A stretch of DNA of 64,000 bases from Eubacteriales bacterium. Its GTDB lineage: Bacteria > Bacillota_A > Clostridia > Christensenellales > Aristaeellaceae. This document shows, piece by piece, positions 1 to 8,576 of the stretch. The translations under genes were made by a program, and so were the position numbers. Each line of letters opens with the position of its first letter. Position 1 is the stretch's first letter. The notes below the pieces were generated by a model. It worked only from the letters and a program-made list of their open reading frames with translations. It had not been told where the DNA came from and did no database searches. The stretch lies in NCBI GenBank assembly GCA_029974035.1, contig JARKQG010000049.1, positions 6,545 to 70,544 of the forward strand, read 5' to 3'.

Positions 1-55
1 GCGCACCTTCCGGATGCTCAAAATCGGGATGCGCCTTGGCCGCGCCGCCCGCTGA
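1..55 (+). CDS. 3' end of an unidentified gene (partial)
   Basis: The frame starting at base 2 reads RTFRMLKIGMRLGRAAR and stops at TGA 53-55. It is open from the window edge and basic, with codon use like the rest of the window. Only 17 codons are visible, so no family can be assigned; it may also be a chance open frame. The AT-rich promoter region of the next operon begins straight after it, which fits the end of a transcription unit. Confidence 0.3.
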   Translation, partial: RTFRMLKIGMRLGRAAR

Positions 56-107
56 CCGCGCGCCCGCCATTTACATCCAATTTGAAAAATGAATAAATCC
101 GTCTCAA

Positions 108-142
108 TTTTGCATTGATCTTCCGTCCTTTTTGCATACAAT
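108..142 (+). promoter_or_regulatory. Promoter and direct repeats upstream of the rhamnose-type ABC operon
   Basis: TTGATC at 115-120 and TACAAT at 137-142 are separated by 16 bp and look like a sigma-A promoter in a markedly AT-rich stretch. The heptamer TTTGCAT occurs at 109-115 and again at 131-137, 22 bp start to start, so both copies lie on one face of the helix. This is the usual geometry of an AraC-type activator site, but here the copies overlap the core promoter, so repression or a chance repeat is possible. Confidence 0.55.
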
Positions 143-201
143 TAAATCATAAATGGTGAAGGCGTCCGCACAGGGCGTTCTTCGCGTGCGGGAGGGATTG
201 C

Positions 202-1731
202 ATGAGCCAAGTGGCGTTGCGCCTGAAGGGCATCGTCAAAACATTCCCCGGCGTGGTGGCGCTCAGCGATATGAACTTCGAACTCCTTCAGGGAGAAATT
301 CATGCGATTTGCGGCGAAAACGGCGCCGGCAAGTCCACGCTGATGAAGGTCGTCACCGGCGTGCACGCGCCCGACGAGGGGGCCATCGAGCTCTTCGGCC
401 AGGAGGCCCGGATCAGCGGCCCCATGGACGCCTTTGAAAAGGGGATTGCCATCATCTACCAGGAGACCAGCCTGTTTGAGGAAATGACGGTGCTGGAAAA
501 CCTGTTCCTGGGGCGCGAAAAGACCAAAAAGCTGGGCCCGATGACGGTGCTGGACTACCGCGCCATGGCCCGCGAAATGGACGGCATCTTCCGCCGGCTC
601 CGACTGAACATCCCCCGCAACGAAAAGATCAAAAACCTGGGCATGGCCCAGAAGCAGATGGTGGAAATCGCCAAGGCACTGACCTTCCATTCCCGCATCC
701 TGATTCTGGACGAGCCCACCGCCTCGCTGACCCAGCAGGAGGTGGACGCGCTGTTTGGCATCATCCGGGAGCTCAAGGCCGAGGGCGTCAGCATCGTCTA
801 CATCAGCCACCGGCTGGAGGAGATCTTCCAGCTCTGCGACCGGGTGACCGTCATCCGGGACGGCCGCTACATCTCCACCCGCGCGGTGGAAGATACCTGC
901 AAGGACCAGCTGGTGACCGACATGGTGGGCCGCAGCATGACCAGCTACTACCCCAAGGCGCAGGTGGAGATCGGCGAAACGCTCCTCTCCGCCCGGGGCC
1001 TGGGCGACCGCACGCTGCTGCACGGCATCGACTTTTTCATCAAGAAGGGCGAGATTCTGGGCTTCGCGGGCATCGCGGGCTCGGGCCGCACGGAGCTGGC
1101 GCTGGCGCTGTGCGGCTTTGCGCCGCTCTCCCAGGGCACGGTCACGCTGGAGGGCAAAGCCGTCCGGTTTTCCAGCTACCATGAGGCGATGGGCAGCGGC
1201 CTTGTGTACGTGTCGGAGGACCGCGGCAAGTACGGCGTGATCCTCAACATGAGCATCAAGGACAACATCGTAATGCCCCAGTTGGAGAAAAACGCACACC
1301 TGGGTGTGATGGACCGGGCCAAGGAGTGCGCGCTGGCGGAGGAAATGCGCGAGCGCGTGGGCATCAAGGCGCCGGACACCGACTTTCTGGTAAACAACCT
1401 TTCCGGCGGCAACCAGCAGAAGGTGTCGGTCAGCAAGGCGCTGGCGCTGGGGCCGAAGCTGCTGATTTTGGACGAGCCCACCCGCGGCGTGGACGTGGGC
1501 GCCAAGGCGGAGATCCACAAGATCATCAGCGGCATGGCGGCCTCGGGCCTGACCATTCTCATGATCTCCAGCGAACTGCCGGAGCTGATCGGCATGTGCG
1601 ACCGCATCTACATCATGCGGGACGGCACGGTGGAGGGCTGCCTGAACCGGGATGAATTCTCCCAGGAGAGAATCCTCAGCGTCGCGCTGGCCCCGGTGGA
1701 CAAGCCCTGCAAGACGGAGGTGAGCGCCTGA
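202..1731 (+). CDS. CUT2 sugar ABC transporter, double ATPase subunit (RbsA/RhaT-like)
   Basis: This 509-residue protein is a fused pair of ABC ATPase domains that energises sugar import at the inner face of the membrane. The first half has Walker A GENGAGKST at about residues 38-46 and Walker B ILILDEPT. The second half has the degenerate P-loop GIAGSGRTE typical of the RbsA/MglA family, a full signature LSGGNQQK and LLILDEPTRGVDVG. The ATG at 202 follows GGGAGGGATTGC. The stop overlaps the start of the first permease (ATGA-type). With two permeases, a RhaS-like binding protein and rhamnose mutarotase in the same operon, L-rhamnose or a rhamnose-containing ligand is the best guess for substrate. 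Subunit type is certain; substrate is inferred. Confidence 0.93.
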   Translation: MSQVALRLKGIVKTFPGVVALSDMNFELLQGEIHAICGENGAGKSTLMKVVTGVHAPDEGAIELFGQEARISGPMDAFEKGIAIIYQETSLFEEMTVLENLFLGREKTKKLGPMTVLDYRAMAREMDGIFRRLRLNIPRNEKIKNLGMAQKQMVEIAKALTFHSRILILDEPTASLTQQEVDALFGIIRELKAEGVSIVYISHRLEEIFQLCDRVTVIRDGRYISTRAVEDTCKDQLVTDMVGRSMTSYYPKAQVEIGETLLSARGLGDRTLLHGIDFFIKKGEILGFAGIAGSGRTELALALCGFAPLSQGTVTLEGKAVRFSSYHEAMGSGLVYVSEDRGKYGVILNMSIKDNIVMPQLEKNAHLGVMDRAKECALAEEMRERVGIKAPDTDFLVNNLSGGNQQKVSVSKALALGPKLLILDEPTRGVDVGAKAEIHKIISGMAASGLTILMISSELPELIGMCDRIYIMRDGTVEGCLNRDEFSQERILSVALAPVDKPCKTEVSA

Positions 1732-2702
1732 TGAAGCGGCTTCGCATGACGCCGGAAGTGTACCTGTCCCTGTTCCTGGCGCTGATGCTGATCGTGCTGG
1801 CATCCTTCGCCCAGGGGTTTTTTGACCTCAACAACCTCATGAACATGCTGGGCCGCTTCAGCTACGTGCTGATCGCGGCCATCGGCATGAACCTGATCAT
1901 CCTCACCGGCAACATCGACGTATCCACGGGTTCGCTGATTTCGGTGGTGTGCCTCACCATTGCGGCCCTGGGCAAAAAGGGGCTGAGCCTCTGGGCGCTG
2001 CTGCCCGCGGCCATGGCCGTCGGCGCCATTTTGAGCCTTTTGAACGCGCTGTTCATCACAAAATTCCGCATCCCCGCCATCGTGGCCACGCTGGCCACCG
2101 CGCAGCTCTTTTCCGGCGCGCTGCCGCTGGTGGTGGAAGGCTCCATCTACGATCTGCCGGACACCTTCACCTGGCTGGCCTTCAAGGCCAAGATCTTCGG
2201 CCTGGTGCCCGCCAGCGCTCTGATGATGCTGATCGTGGCGGTATCGGCCCTTCTCTACATGAAGTACTCCCGCTTCGCCAAAAAGGTCTACGCGGTGGGC
2301 AACAACCCCGGCACCGCGCGGCTGGCGGGCATTGACGTCAACCGGGTGGTCATCGCCTGCTACGCCATCGCGGGGTGCCTGTTCGGCATCACGGCCACCA
2401 TCATCGCCACCGCCGGCCAGCGGGTGACCACCACCATGGGCACCGGACTTGAGATGACCTTCATCGCCGCGGTGGTTCTGGGCGGCACCTCCACCAGCGG
2501 CGGCAGCGGCACGGTGCTGGGCACCGTCATCGGCTGCGCGGTCTTGTCGGTCATCGCGCCGGCCATCAACTACATGGGCATTTCCTCCGACTGGTCCGAC
2601 GCCATCATGGGTGCCATCATCATCATCGCCGTGGTGGTTTCGGAACTGCAGATGGGCGGCGCCAAGGGCCCCGGGCGCATCGCGGAAAGGAGCGCGGCAT
2701 GA
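1731..2702 (+). CDS. CUT2 sugar ABC transporter permease 1
   Basis: A 323-residue very hydrophobic protein of the BPD_transp_2 (RbsC/RhaP) family, with about eight to ten membrane segments. It has the family signature GLEMTFIAAVVLGGTSTSGG near residue 240, which contacts the ATPase. NLIILTGNIDVSTGS near residue 50 is the conserved second-helix region. Its ATG overlaps the ATPase stop and its own stop overlaps the next permease start, so the genes are probably translationally coupled. The presence of two different permease genes (rather than one homodimeric RbsC) matches the RhaPQ and LsrCD layouts. Confidence 0.92.
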   Translation: MKRLRMTPEVYLSLFLALMLIVLASFAQGFFDLNNLMNMLGRFSYVLIAAIGMNLIILTGNIDVSTGSLISVVCLTIAALGKKGLSLWALLPAAMAVGAILSLLNALFITKFRIPAIVATLATAQLFSGALPLVVEGSIYDLPDTFTWLAFKAKIFGLVPASALMMLIVAVSALLYMKYSRFAKKVYAVGNNPGTARLAGIDVNRVVIACYAIAGCLFGITATIIATAGQRVTTTMGTGLEMTFIAAVVLGGTSTSGGSGTVLGTVIGCAVLSVIAPAINYMGISSDWSDAIMGAIIIIAVVVSELQMGGAKGPGRIAERSAA

Positions 2703-3691
2703 AGCGCAAATTCCGGTTCAATTTCAACGTCGCGCTGTTTCTGATCCTGGTGGCGCTGTTTTTCGGCATCGCGCTTCTCAACCCGGTGTTTCTGTCCTTT
2801 GACTACCTGATCGGCGTCATGCTGCGCAACATCGTGGAGATCGGCATGATGGCGCTGACCATGACCATGATCGTCATCACCGGCGGCATTGACCTGTCCG
2901 TGGGCTCCACGATGGTGCTCGCCTCGATGCTGGGCGGCATGGCGGCGCTGAAGTTCGGCGGCGCGGCCGGCGCGCTGGTGACGATGCTGGTGGGCGCGGC
3001 CTGCGGCCTGTTCAACGGCCTTCTGATCGCGAAGGTGAAGATCTCGCCGCTGGTCACCACGCTGGCCACGATGTACCTGTACATGGGCGTGGCGCGGAGC
3101 CTTTCCCACGGGGACAGCGTCTACACCTACGACCTGAGCCAGTGGATGGGCACCACGGACGTGGCGGGCGTGCCGCTGCAGATTCTGTTCTTCGCGGTGC
3201 TGGCCCTGGTGTTCTGGTTCCTTCTGCACCGCACGGCGCTGGGGCGCGCGCTCTACGGCATCGGCCTCAACGAAAACGCCACCCGCTTCTGCGGCATCGA
3301 TACCGACCGGATCAAGATGCGCATCTACCTGTTCAGCGGCCTCATGTGCGCCCTCGCGGGGCTGATCTGGCTGGGGCGGTTCACCTCCATCAAGTACGAC
3401 GCCGGCACCAGCCTGGGCCTCAAGGTGGTCACGGTGGTGGTGCTTGGCGGCACCAGCATCCTGGGCGGCCGGGGCGACATGCTGGGCACGATTCTGGCGA
3501 CGCTGATCATCGCGGTGCTCAACAGCGGGCTCAACGTGCTGTCGATCCCCATCGACGCCCAGACCATCGTACAGGGCACGATTCTGGTGATCAGCCTGGT
3601 GTGCTACTCGATCTTCGACGTCCGGGCCCGCAAAAGCAGCATCCTCAAGGTGCCGGTGGAGCACGAGGGCGGCGCGCCGGCGGACGCATGA
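2699..3691 (+). CDS. CUT2 sugar ABC transporter permease 2
   Basis: A 330-residue BPD_transp_2 permease, paralogous to the preceding one, probably forming the heterodimeric channel with it. Visible family features are MIVITGGIDLSVGS near residue 60 and LGLKVVTVVVLGGTSILGG near residue 240. The ATG at 2699 overlaps the previous stop by four bases. The C-terminus is a short charged cytoplasmic tail ending at TGA 3691. The binding-protein gene follows after 51 bases with its own GGGG ribosome binding site. Confidence 0.92.
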   Translation: MKRKFRFNFNVALFLILVALFFGIALLNPVFLSFDYLIGVMLRNIVEIGMMALTMTMIVITGGIDLSVGSTMVLASMLGGMAALKFGGAAGALVTMLVGAACGLFNGLLIAKVKISPLVTTLATMYLYMGVARSLSHGDSVYTYDLSQWMGTTDVAGVPLQILFFAVLALVFWFLLHRTALGRALYGIGLNENATRFCGIDTDRIKMRIYLFSGLMCALAGLIWLGRFTSIKYDAGTSLGLKVVTVVVLGGTSILGGRGDMLGTILATLIIAVLNSGLNVLSIPIDAQTIVQGTILVISLVCYSIFDVRARKSSILKVPVEHEGGAPADA

Positions 3692-3742
3692 TTTTTCGGC
3701 GGCGAAGACCGTCGGAAAGAATATCGAAAGGGGAACAAATCC

Positions 3743-4819
3743 ATGAAGAAAACCCTGTCCCGGATCCTGGTGTTCACGCTCCTTCTGAGTATGCTGGCCA
3801 TGACGGGCGTCAGCGCGCTGGCTGAGGGCACGGTCAAGATCGCCATGCTGCCCAAGTTCAAGGGCGAGAACTACTTTGACGCCTGCAAGGTGGGCGCCCA
3901 GGAGGCCATCGACGAGCTGAACAAGGACGCCAAGGTCGTGGAATTCCTCTACGACGGCCCCTCTCAGGACCAGGCCACCAACCAGAAGCAGGTGGACATC
4001 CTGGAAGGCTGGATCGCCCAGCAGGTCAACGTGATCATCGTGTCTCCCAACGACCCCGTCGCCATCGCGCCGACCCTCAAGAAGGCCATGGAGAAGGGTA
4101 TCAAGGTGCTGACCTTTGACGCAGACGCCCAGGCGGACGCCCGTCAGCTCTTCGTCAACCAGGTTGCCTCCGACGGCGTCGCCAAGGGCCTTGTGGAAGG
4201 CACCGCCGCGAAGCTGATGGTCAAGGGCTACGGCCCGGAGAAGCCGGCCAACATCGGCATCATCTCCTCCGCCAAGACCGACGCCAACCAGCAGGCCTGG
4301 CTGGAGAACATCAAGACGCTGCTGGCCACCGACGACTTTAAGTGGATGGTCCTGAACAACGAGGACACCGACGTCTACTACCCCGGCCCCGACGAGACCG
4401 CCACCCAGACCCAGGCCGGCATCCTGATCAGCCGCATGGGCCCCGACGCCGACCAGCTCCAGGCCGCCATCGCGCTGACCTCCATGGCCACCCCGGCCCT
4501 GGGCTCCCAGTACAACGCGGCCTCCGTCAAGCCCGATCCGGCCGTCGTCACCCTGACGGGCCTGGCCACCCCCAACGCCCTCAAGTCCTACATCAAGGAC
4601 GACGCCAACCCGCTGGACGCCGGCGTGCTGTGGAACTGCATGGATCTGGGCTACCTGGCGGTTCAGTGCGGCTACCAGATGGCCGCCGGCACCCTCACCG
4701 ATGATTCCGCCACCGTCACCGCCGGCCGCCTCGGCGACCGCGAGATCGCGGACAAGATGGTCATCCTCGGGCCCGCGCTGGTGTTTGACAAGGACAACGT
4801 GGACGACTTCAACTACTGA
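3743..4819 (+). CDS. Sugar-binding protein of the rhamnose-type ABC transporter (RhaS/LsrB-like)
   Basis: A 358-residue type I periplasmic binding protein (Peripla_BP_4). The N-terminus is a classical signal peptide (KK, hydrophobic core to about residue 25) with an ALA-EG cleavage site and no lipobox cysteine. The mature start, VKIAMLPKFKGENYFDACK, resembles the RhaS and LsrB group, which share PKF..xxFF. The next features are IIVSPNDPVAIAP and a C-terminal NALKSYIK region. The gene is last of the four transporter genes and is followed by a long hairpin. L-Rhamnose is inferred from rhaM in the same operon; an autoinducer-2-like or deoxysugar ligand cannot be excluded. Confidence 0.85.
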   Translation: MKKTLSRILVFTLLLSMLAMTGVSALAEGTVKIAMLPKFKGENYFDACKVGAQEAIDELNKDAKVVEFLYDGPSQDQATNQKQVDILEGWIAQQVNVIIVSPNDPVAIAPTLKKAMEKGIKVLTFDADAQADARQLFVNQVASDGVAKGLVEGTAAKLMVKGYGPEKPANIGIISSAKTDANQQAWLENIKTLLATDDFKWMVLNNEDTDVYYPGPDETATQTQAGILISRMGPDADQLQAAIALTSMATPALGSQYNAASVKPDPAVVTLTGLATPNALKSYIKDDANPLDAGVLWNCMDLGYLAVQCGYQMAAGTLTDDSATVTAGRLGDREIADKMVILGPALVFDKDNVDDFNY

Positions 4820-4845
4820 TCCCGGATCACCGCCTGTCAGCGCCA

Positions 4846-4883
4846 GGGGATTGTGCCATGCCTTCGGGTATGGTACAATCCCC
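4846..4883 (+). terminator. 17-bp hairpin with UUCG loop after the binding-protein gene
   Basis: Bases 4846-4862 pair with 4867-4883 over 17 positions (two G-U in RNA) around a TTCG tetraloop. No T-tract follows, so it is more likely a partial terminator or an mRNA-stabilising 3' hairpin than a full terminator. It would raise binding-protein mRNA relative to the downstream kinase. The same DNA also holds promoter hexamers. Confidence 0.7.
4851..4879 (+). promoter_or_regulatory. Possible promoter for the kinase-regulator part of the operon
   Basis: TTGTGC at 4851-4856 and TACAAT at 4874-4879 are spaced by exactly 17 bp. Both hexamers lie inside the 4846-4883 hairpin. The start codon of the kinase is 33 bases downstream of the -10. 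It would allow the sensor genes to be expressed independently of sugar induction of the transporter. Confidence 0.5.
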
Positions 4884-4911
4884 TCGAAATACCCGGAAAC
4901 AGGAGGGCGTC

Positions 4912-6690
4912 GTGAAAAAGCGGCTGATGATGTCCCGCAGGCTGTTTCTGGCGCTGATGGTGGCGGTGGAACTGCTCTGTCTCGCCTTCGCGGTGGTCTT
5001 CTACGCCTACAATGTGGTGACGCTGATGAACTCCGAAAAGGCGCGGCTGGCCTCGCTGTGCGAGAGCACCACGGCCCAGATCGACGCGATGGTGCACTCG
5101 ATGGACGAATTGTCCCTCTCGGTCACGCTGTCCGACGGCTTTGGGGACGCCATGCGCTTTATTGCCGAGGACGCCGACCCCGCCCTCTGGCGGGACGCGC
5201 TGCGGAGCATCATGATCCGGGCCTACGCCAACCGCGTCAGCGTCTACCGGGTGGCGGTGCTGGCGGAAAACGGCAACGCGGTGGTGGTGGGCAGAAACGA
5301 ACTGGCCACCCCGGCGGTCCGCGCCATGGTGGCGGACGGCTACTGGCACGACGCCGACCGCCGCGGCACTTCCAAGGTGCTGGTGGGGCCCTTCGCCGAC
5401 CCGTGGGTCAAAAACCAGCCGCAGCAGCTCTTTTCGCTGCTCCGGGCGGTGCACGACGGCGACCGGGTGCTGGGCTACGTCGAGGTGCAGATGCTCACCC
5501 GGAACCTGAGAAACGTCTACCGCAACAGCTGGTCGGGCCGGCTCGGCTACGCCATCGTCAGCGGCGACGGCCACCTGTTCCTCTCCAACTTTGAACCCGA
5601 ACAGCGGGATGCCTACCTGAGCGCCATCCTGCAAAACGCCGCCTGGTACCCGACGGACAGCATCGAAACCGAGGACGAGCTTTTGAGCGTGTCCGCCTCC
5701 AACTATACGGACTGGAAGACCGCGCTGATCCTGCCCAAGGCGGTGGTCTACCAGCAGCTCCGGGGCATTCTGCCCATCGCGCTGGCGCTGGCGCTTTTGA
5801 TGGGCGTGGGCGTGGCGCTGGCGTTCCGCTTCGTGGTGGCGCACATCACGCGGCCCATGGAGCGCGTGGTGCGGCAGGTGCAAAAGATCAGCCTGGACAG
5901 CCTCGGCGCGCCCTTCGAATACGTGTCGGGCAGCTACGAGGCCGAGGTGCTCAGCGAGGCCTTCAACACCATGAAATCCCGGCTGGCCGACGCCTTCAAA
6001 AAGGAAAAGGCCATCGAGCGCGTGCAGAGCAAGGTGCTGCTGGAGGAATTGCAGTCCCGCATCGGGCCGCACTTTCTGAACAACACGCTGGGCGCCATCG
6101 CCAACATGTGCGAATCCGGCGACGCCGAGGGCGCGGCGGGCGCGTGCTTCAGCCTGTCCGATCTTCTGCGCTACTCGTCCAACAACTTCTCGATTCTCGT
6201 GAGCATGCGGGATGAGATCGACCACCTGCGCGACTACCTTTCGCTGATGAAGGGGCGCTACCGCCACCGCCTCGAATTTGAGGTTTTTGCGGAAAAGGAA
6301 TGCCTTCAGACGCGCATGCCCAAATTGACCATCCAGCCGCTGGTGGAAAACGCCATCAAGTACGGCCTGGGTGAGCGGGAGCAGGTGCGGGTGGACGTCA
6401 GGGTGACTTTTGAGGACGGGGACACGGTGGTCCGCATTTCGGACAACGGCCCGGGCTTTGACGAGGCGGTGATCCGCACCGTGCGCGAAACCGTGGACCG
6501 GTGTCTCGCCGCCCCCACCGAGTTTCCGGTGGACCAGTTTGCGCGGATGCGCGGGCTGGGGTTGGCCAGCACGATGGTGCGGCTATACCTGCTCAACGGC
6601 GAGGAACGCTTTCAGTACGCCATCTTTAACCGGCCCGAGGGCGGCTCCGTCATCGAATTCCGAATTCTACCCGATGGGAAGGTGTTGTGA
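4912..6690 (+). CDS. YesM-like sensor histidine kinase (first locus)
   Basis: Membrane sensor kinase of 592 residues from the GTG at 4912, chosen because CAGGAGGGCGTC precedes it; an upstream in-frame ATG at 4858 lies inside the hairpin and has no binding site. One transmembrane helix at about residues 10-33, an extracellular sensor domain of about 240 residues, a second helix near 285-310, then HAMP. The phosphoacceptor region is SRIGPHFLNNTLGAI (family PF06580), followed by a HATPase with LVENAIKYG, DNGPGFDE and GLGLAST. It sits between the transporter genes and its response regulator gene, and probably senses the transported sugar, directly or through the binding protein. Confidence 0.9.
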   Translation: MKKRLMMSRRLFLALMVAVELLCLAFAVVFYAYNVVTLMNSEKARLASLCESTTAQIDAMVHSMDELSLSVTLSDGFGDAMRFIAEDADPALWRDALRSIMIRAYANRVSVYRVAVLAENGNAVVVGRNELATPAVRAMVADGYWHDADRRGTSKVLVGPFADPWVKNQPQQLFSLLRAVHDGDRVLGYVEVQMLTRNLRNVYRNSWSGRLGYAIVSGDGHLFLSNFEPEQRDAYLSAILQNAAWYPTDSIETEDELLSVSASNYTDWKTALILPKAVVYQQLRGILPIALALALLMGVGVALAFRFVVAHITRPMERVVRQVQKISLDSLGAPFEYVSGSYEAEVLSEAFNTMKSRLADAFKKEKAIERVQSKVLLEELQSRIGPHFLNNTLGAIANMCESGDAEGAAGACFSLSDLLRYSSNNFSILVSMRDEIDHLRDYLSLMKGRYRHRLEFEVFAEKECLQTRMPKLTIQPLVENAIKYGLGEREQVRVDVRVTFEDGDTVVRISDNGPGFDEAVIRTVRETVDRCLAAPTEFPVDQFARMRGLGLASTMVRLYLLNGEERFQYAIFNRPEGGSVIEFRILPDGKVL

Positions 6691-6691
6691 T

Positions 6692-7461
6692 TTGTACCGG
6701 GTCATGCTCGTGGACGACGAGCCGTCGATCCTCGACTCCACCAGCCGGATGATCGACAAAAATCCCGCCTTCAAGGTGGTATGCCGGGCCTACCTGGTTT
6801 CGGAAGCCAAGCAGCTGATCGGGGACTGCCGGCCGGACGTGCTGTTTTCCGACATCAAAATGCCCGGCGGCAGCGGGCTGGATCTGATCAAGTACGTGTC
6901 GGAAACGCTGCCCCACTGCACGATGGTGGTGATCAGCGGCTATGACGACTTCAAGTACGTCCGCGATTCCTTCGTCTACGGCGTGGAGGACTACCTGCTC
7001 AAGCCCGTTTCGCCGTCCACCTTCCTGCCCTTTCTGGACAGGCTGGCCACCAAGCTGGAAAACGACGGCGCGGTGCGCTCCGACGGCGGGCTCGAGCGGG
7101 ACGGGGGCAGCGACCCGGACCACGCGCTTCCGCCCTCCGAGCGGCTGGTGCGCGCCATTGAGGCCTACGTGGACGAGCACATCGCCGAGGACAACTCCAT
7201 CCACGAGATCTGCAGCGCCTTCTCCATCTCGCAGCCCCGCCTGAGCCGCATCTTCCGGCAGCACAAGGACTGCTCCTACAACGAATTTCTGGCCTCGGTG
7301 CGCATCGCCAGGCCAAGCGGCTGCTTTTGCAGCGGCAGGACCTTCTGATCAGCACCATCGCGTCGCTGACGGGGTTTTCCAACCAGTTCTATTTCAGCCG
7401 CGTGTTCAAAAACGCCGTGGGCGTAACCCCCTCGGAATACCGGGGCAAAATATCACCATAG
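6692..7461 (+). pseudogene. YesN-like AraC-type response regulator, frameshifted
   Basis: Starting at TTG 6692 (AAGGTG upstream) the frame encodes a receiver domain: LVDDEP, phosphoacceptor in FSDIKMPGGSG, YLLKPVS. The AraC DNA-binding domain begins near residue 150 (IHEICSAFSISQPRLSRIF). The frame then runs to a premature stop at 7348. Reading the next frame from about 7312 restores AKRLLLQRQDLL, then STIASLTGFSNQFYFSRVF, then GVTPSEYRG, ending at TAG 7459-7461, just before the next ribosome binding site. One base is missing around 7310-7314, most simply GGG read as GG. The intact product would be 256 residues. Either the strain has lost the second helix-turn-helix, or this is an assembly error. 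Confidence 0.85.
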
Positions 7462-7470
7462 GAGGTTTTT

Positions 7471-8562
7471 ATGAATTCCAGAGAACGAGTGCTGACGGCC
7501 TTTGGCAAGCTCCCCGGGGTCCCCGACCGCGTACCCTTCCAGTTTGACATGTGCCGCAGCCTGACCGACCACTTTTTTAAAAAGCTGGGCATCGCGCCCG
7601 ACTACACCTGGTCCTACTACGAGGACCTGAGCTACCGCGTCTCCGCCAACGAGCTGCGCACGCGCCTCGGCAGCGACTGCGTGGTGGTGGGCGGCCAGGT
7701 GGCCGAGGGCTTTGCGCCCCAGACCGTGCGGGACAACATCACCACCAACGAATTCGGCATGCACATGAAGCCCACGCCCCTTTACGTGGAGGTGGTCAAG
7801 TGCCCGCTGGCGGGGGTGTCGTCGGTTGCGGAGGTCGAGCGCTATCAGATGCCCGATCCCAACGCGCCCGGGCGCATCAAAAATGCCGTCCGGGACATCG
7901 CGCGCTTCAAAAAGGACTACTTCGTGATCGGCGACTGCGAGATCTCCATGTTTGAAATGGCCTGGCACCTGACGGGGCTCGAGGACTACCTCTACGGCAT
8001 GGCCGACGAGGAGGAGTGGGTGGACGCCCTCAACGACAAGGTGGAGGCCTTCACCACGGGCCTGGCCGAAAACCTGGTGCGCGCGGGCGTCGACGCCATC
8101 TGGCTGGGCGAGGACCTGGGCAGCCAGGTGTCCACGCTGATCGCGCCGGACGCCTGGCGGCACATGTTCAAGCCGCGCCACGCCCGCCTGATCCAAAAGC
8201 TGCGCGCCATCAACCCGGAGCTGATCATCATCATGCACAGCGACGGCGCCGTCGCGCCGCTGATTGACGACTTCATCGAAATCGGCATCGACGTGTACAA
8301 CCCGGTGCAGCCGGGGGTGCCCGGCTCCGACCCGGGAGAGCTGATGCAAAAGTACGGCGGGCGCATTCGCTTCTTCGGCGGCATCGACCAGCAGGCGCTG
8401 CTGCCCGAGGGCGACGCGGCCAAGATCGAAAAGACCATGCGCTTCTACGCCGGGGCGCTGGGTGCCGCCGGCGGATACCTGATGGCCCCGGCCCACATCC
8501 TTCAGGCCGACGTGGCCCCGGAAACGGTGGAGGCCATGCTGGCCATCGCCAGAACGCTGTAA
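7471..8562 (+). CDS. URO-D superfamily protein in a rhamnose operon, function unknown
   Basis: A 363-residue protein of the uroporphyrinogen decarboxylase/methylcobamide:CoM methyltransferase fold (PF01208). The typical family C-terminal half is visible: IIMHSDGAVAPLIDDFIEIG, then NPVQPGVPGSDP and RFFGGIDQQALLPEG. The HemE signature (RQAGRY near the N-terminus) is absent, as is the His-x-Cys zinc motif of MtaA/MtbA methyltransferases; this protein has HSD at that position. It is therefore unlikely to make coproporphyrinogen. It follows the broken regulator with AGGAGG at 7461-7466 and precedes rhaM by 14 bases. A role in handling a methylated or otherwise modified sugar is conceivable but unproven. 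Confidence 0.75.
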   Translation: MNSRERVLTAFGKLPGVPDRVPFQFDMCRSLTDHFFKKLGIAPDYTWSYYEDLSYRVSANELRTRLGSDCVVVGGQVAEGFAPQTVRDNITTNEFGMHMKPTPLYVEVVKCPLAGVSSVAEVERYQMPDPNAPGRIKNAVRDIARFKKDYFVIGDCEISMFEMAWHLTGLEDYLYGMADEEEWVDALNDKVEAFTTGLAENLVRAGVDAIWLGEDLGSQVSTLIAPDAWRHMFKPRHARLIQKLRAINPELIIIMHSDGAVAPLIDDFIEIGIDVYNPVQPGVPGSDPGELMQKYGGRIRFFGGIDQQALLPEGDAAKIEKTMRFYAGALGAAGGYLMAPAHILQADVAPETVEAMLAIARTL

Positions 8563-8576
8563 GGAGGACCCCCATC

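Noticed and set aside
142..1803. Long open frame of 553 codons antisense to the first ATPase
   Set aside because: It mirrors the high-GC third positions of the real ATPase gene and has no recognisable domain. Similar long antisense frames lie opposite most genes here.
7471..8562. hemE (uroporphyrinogen decarboxylase)
   Set aside because: The HemE N-terminal arginine signature is missing and the gene is in a sugar operon away from the tetrapyrrole genes. The same applies to 33512-34603.
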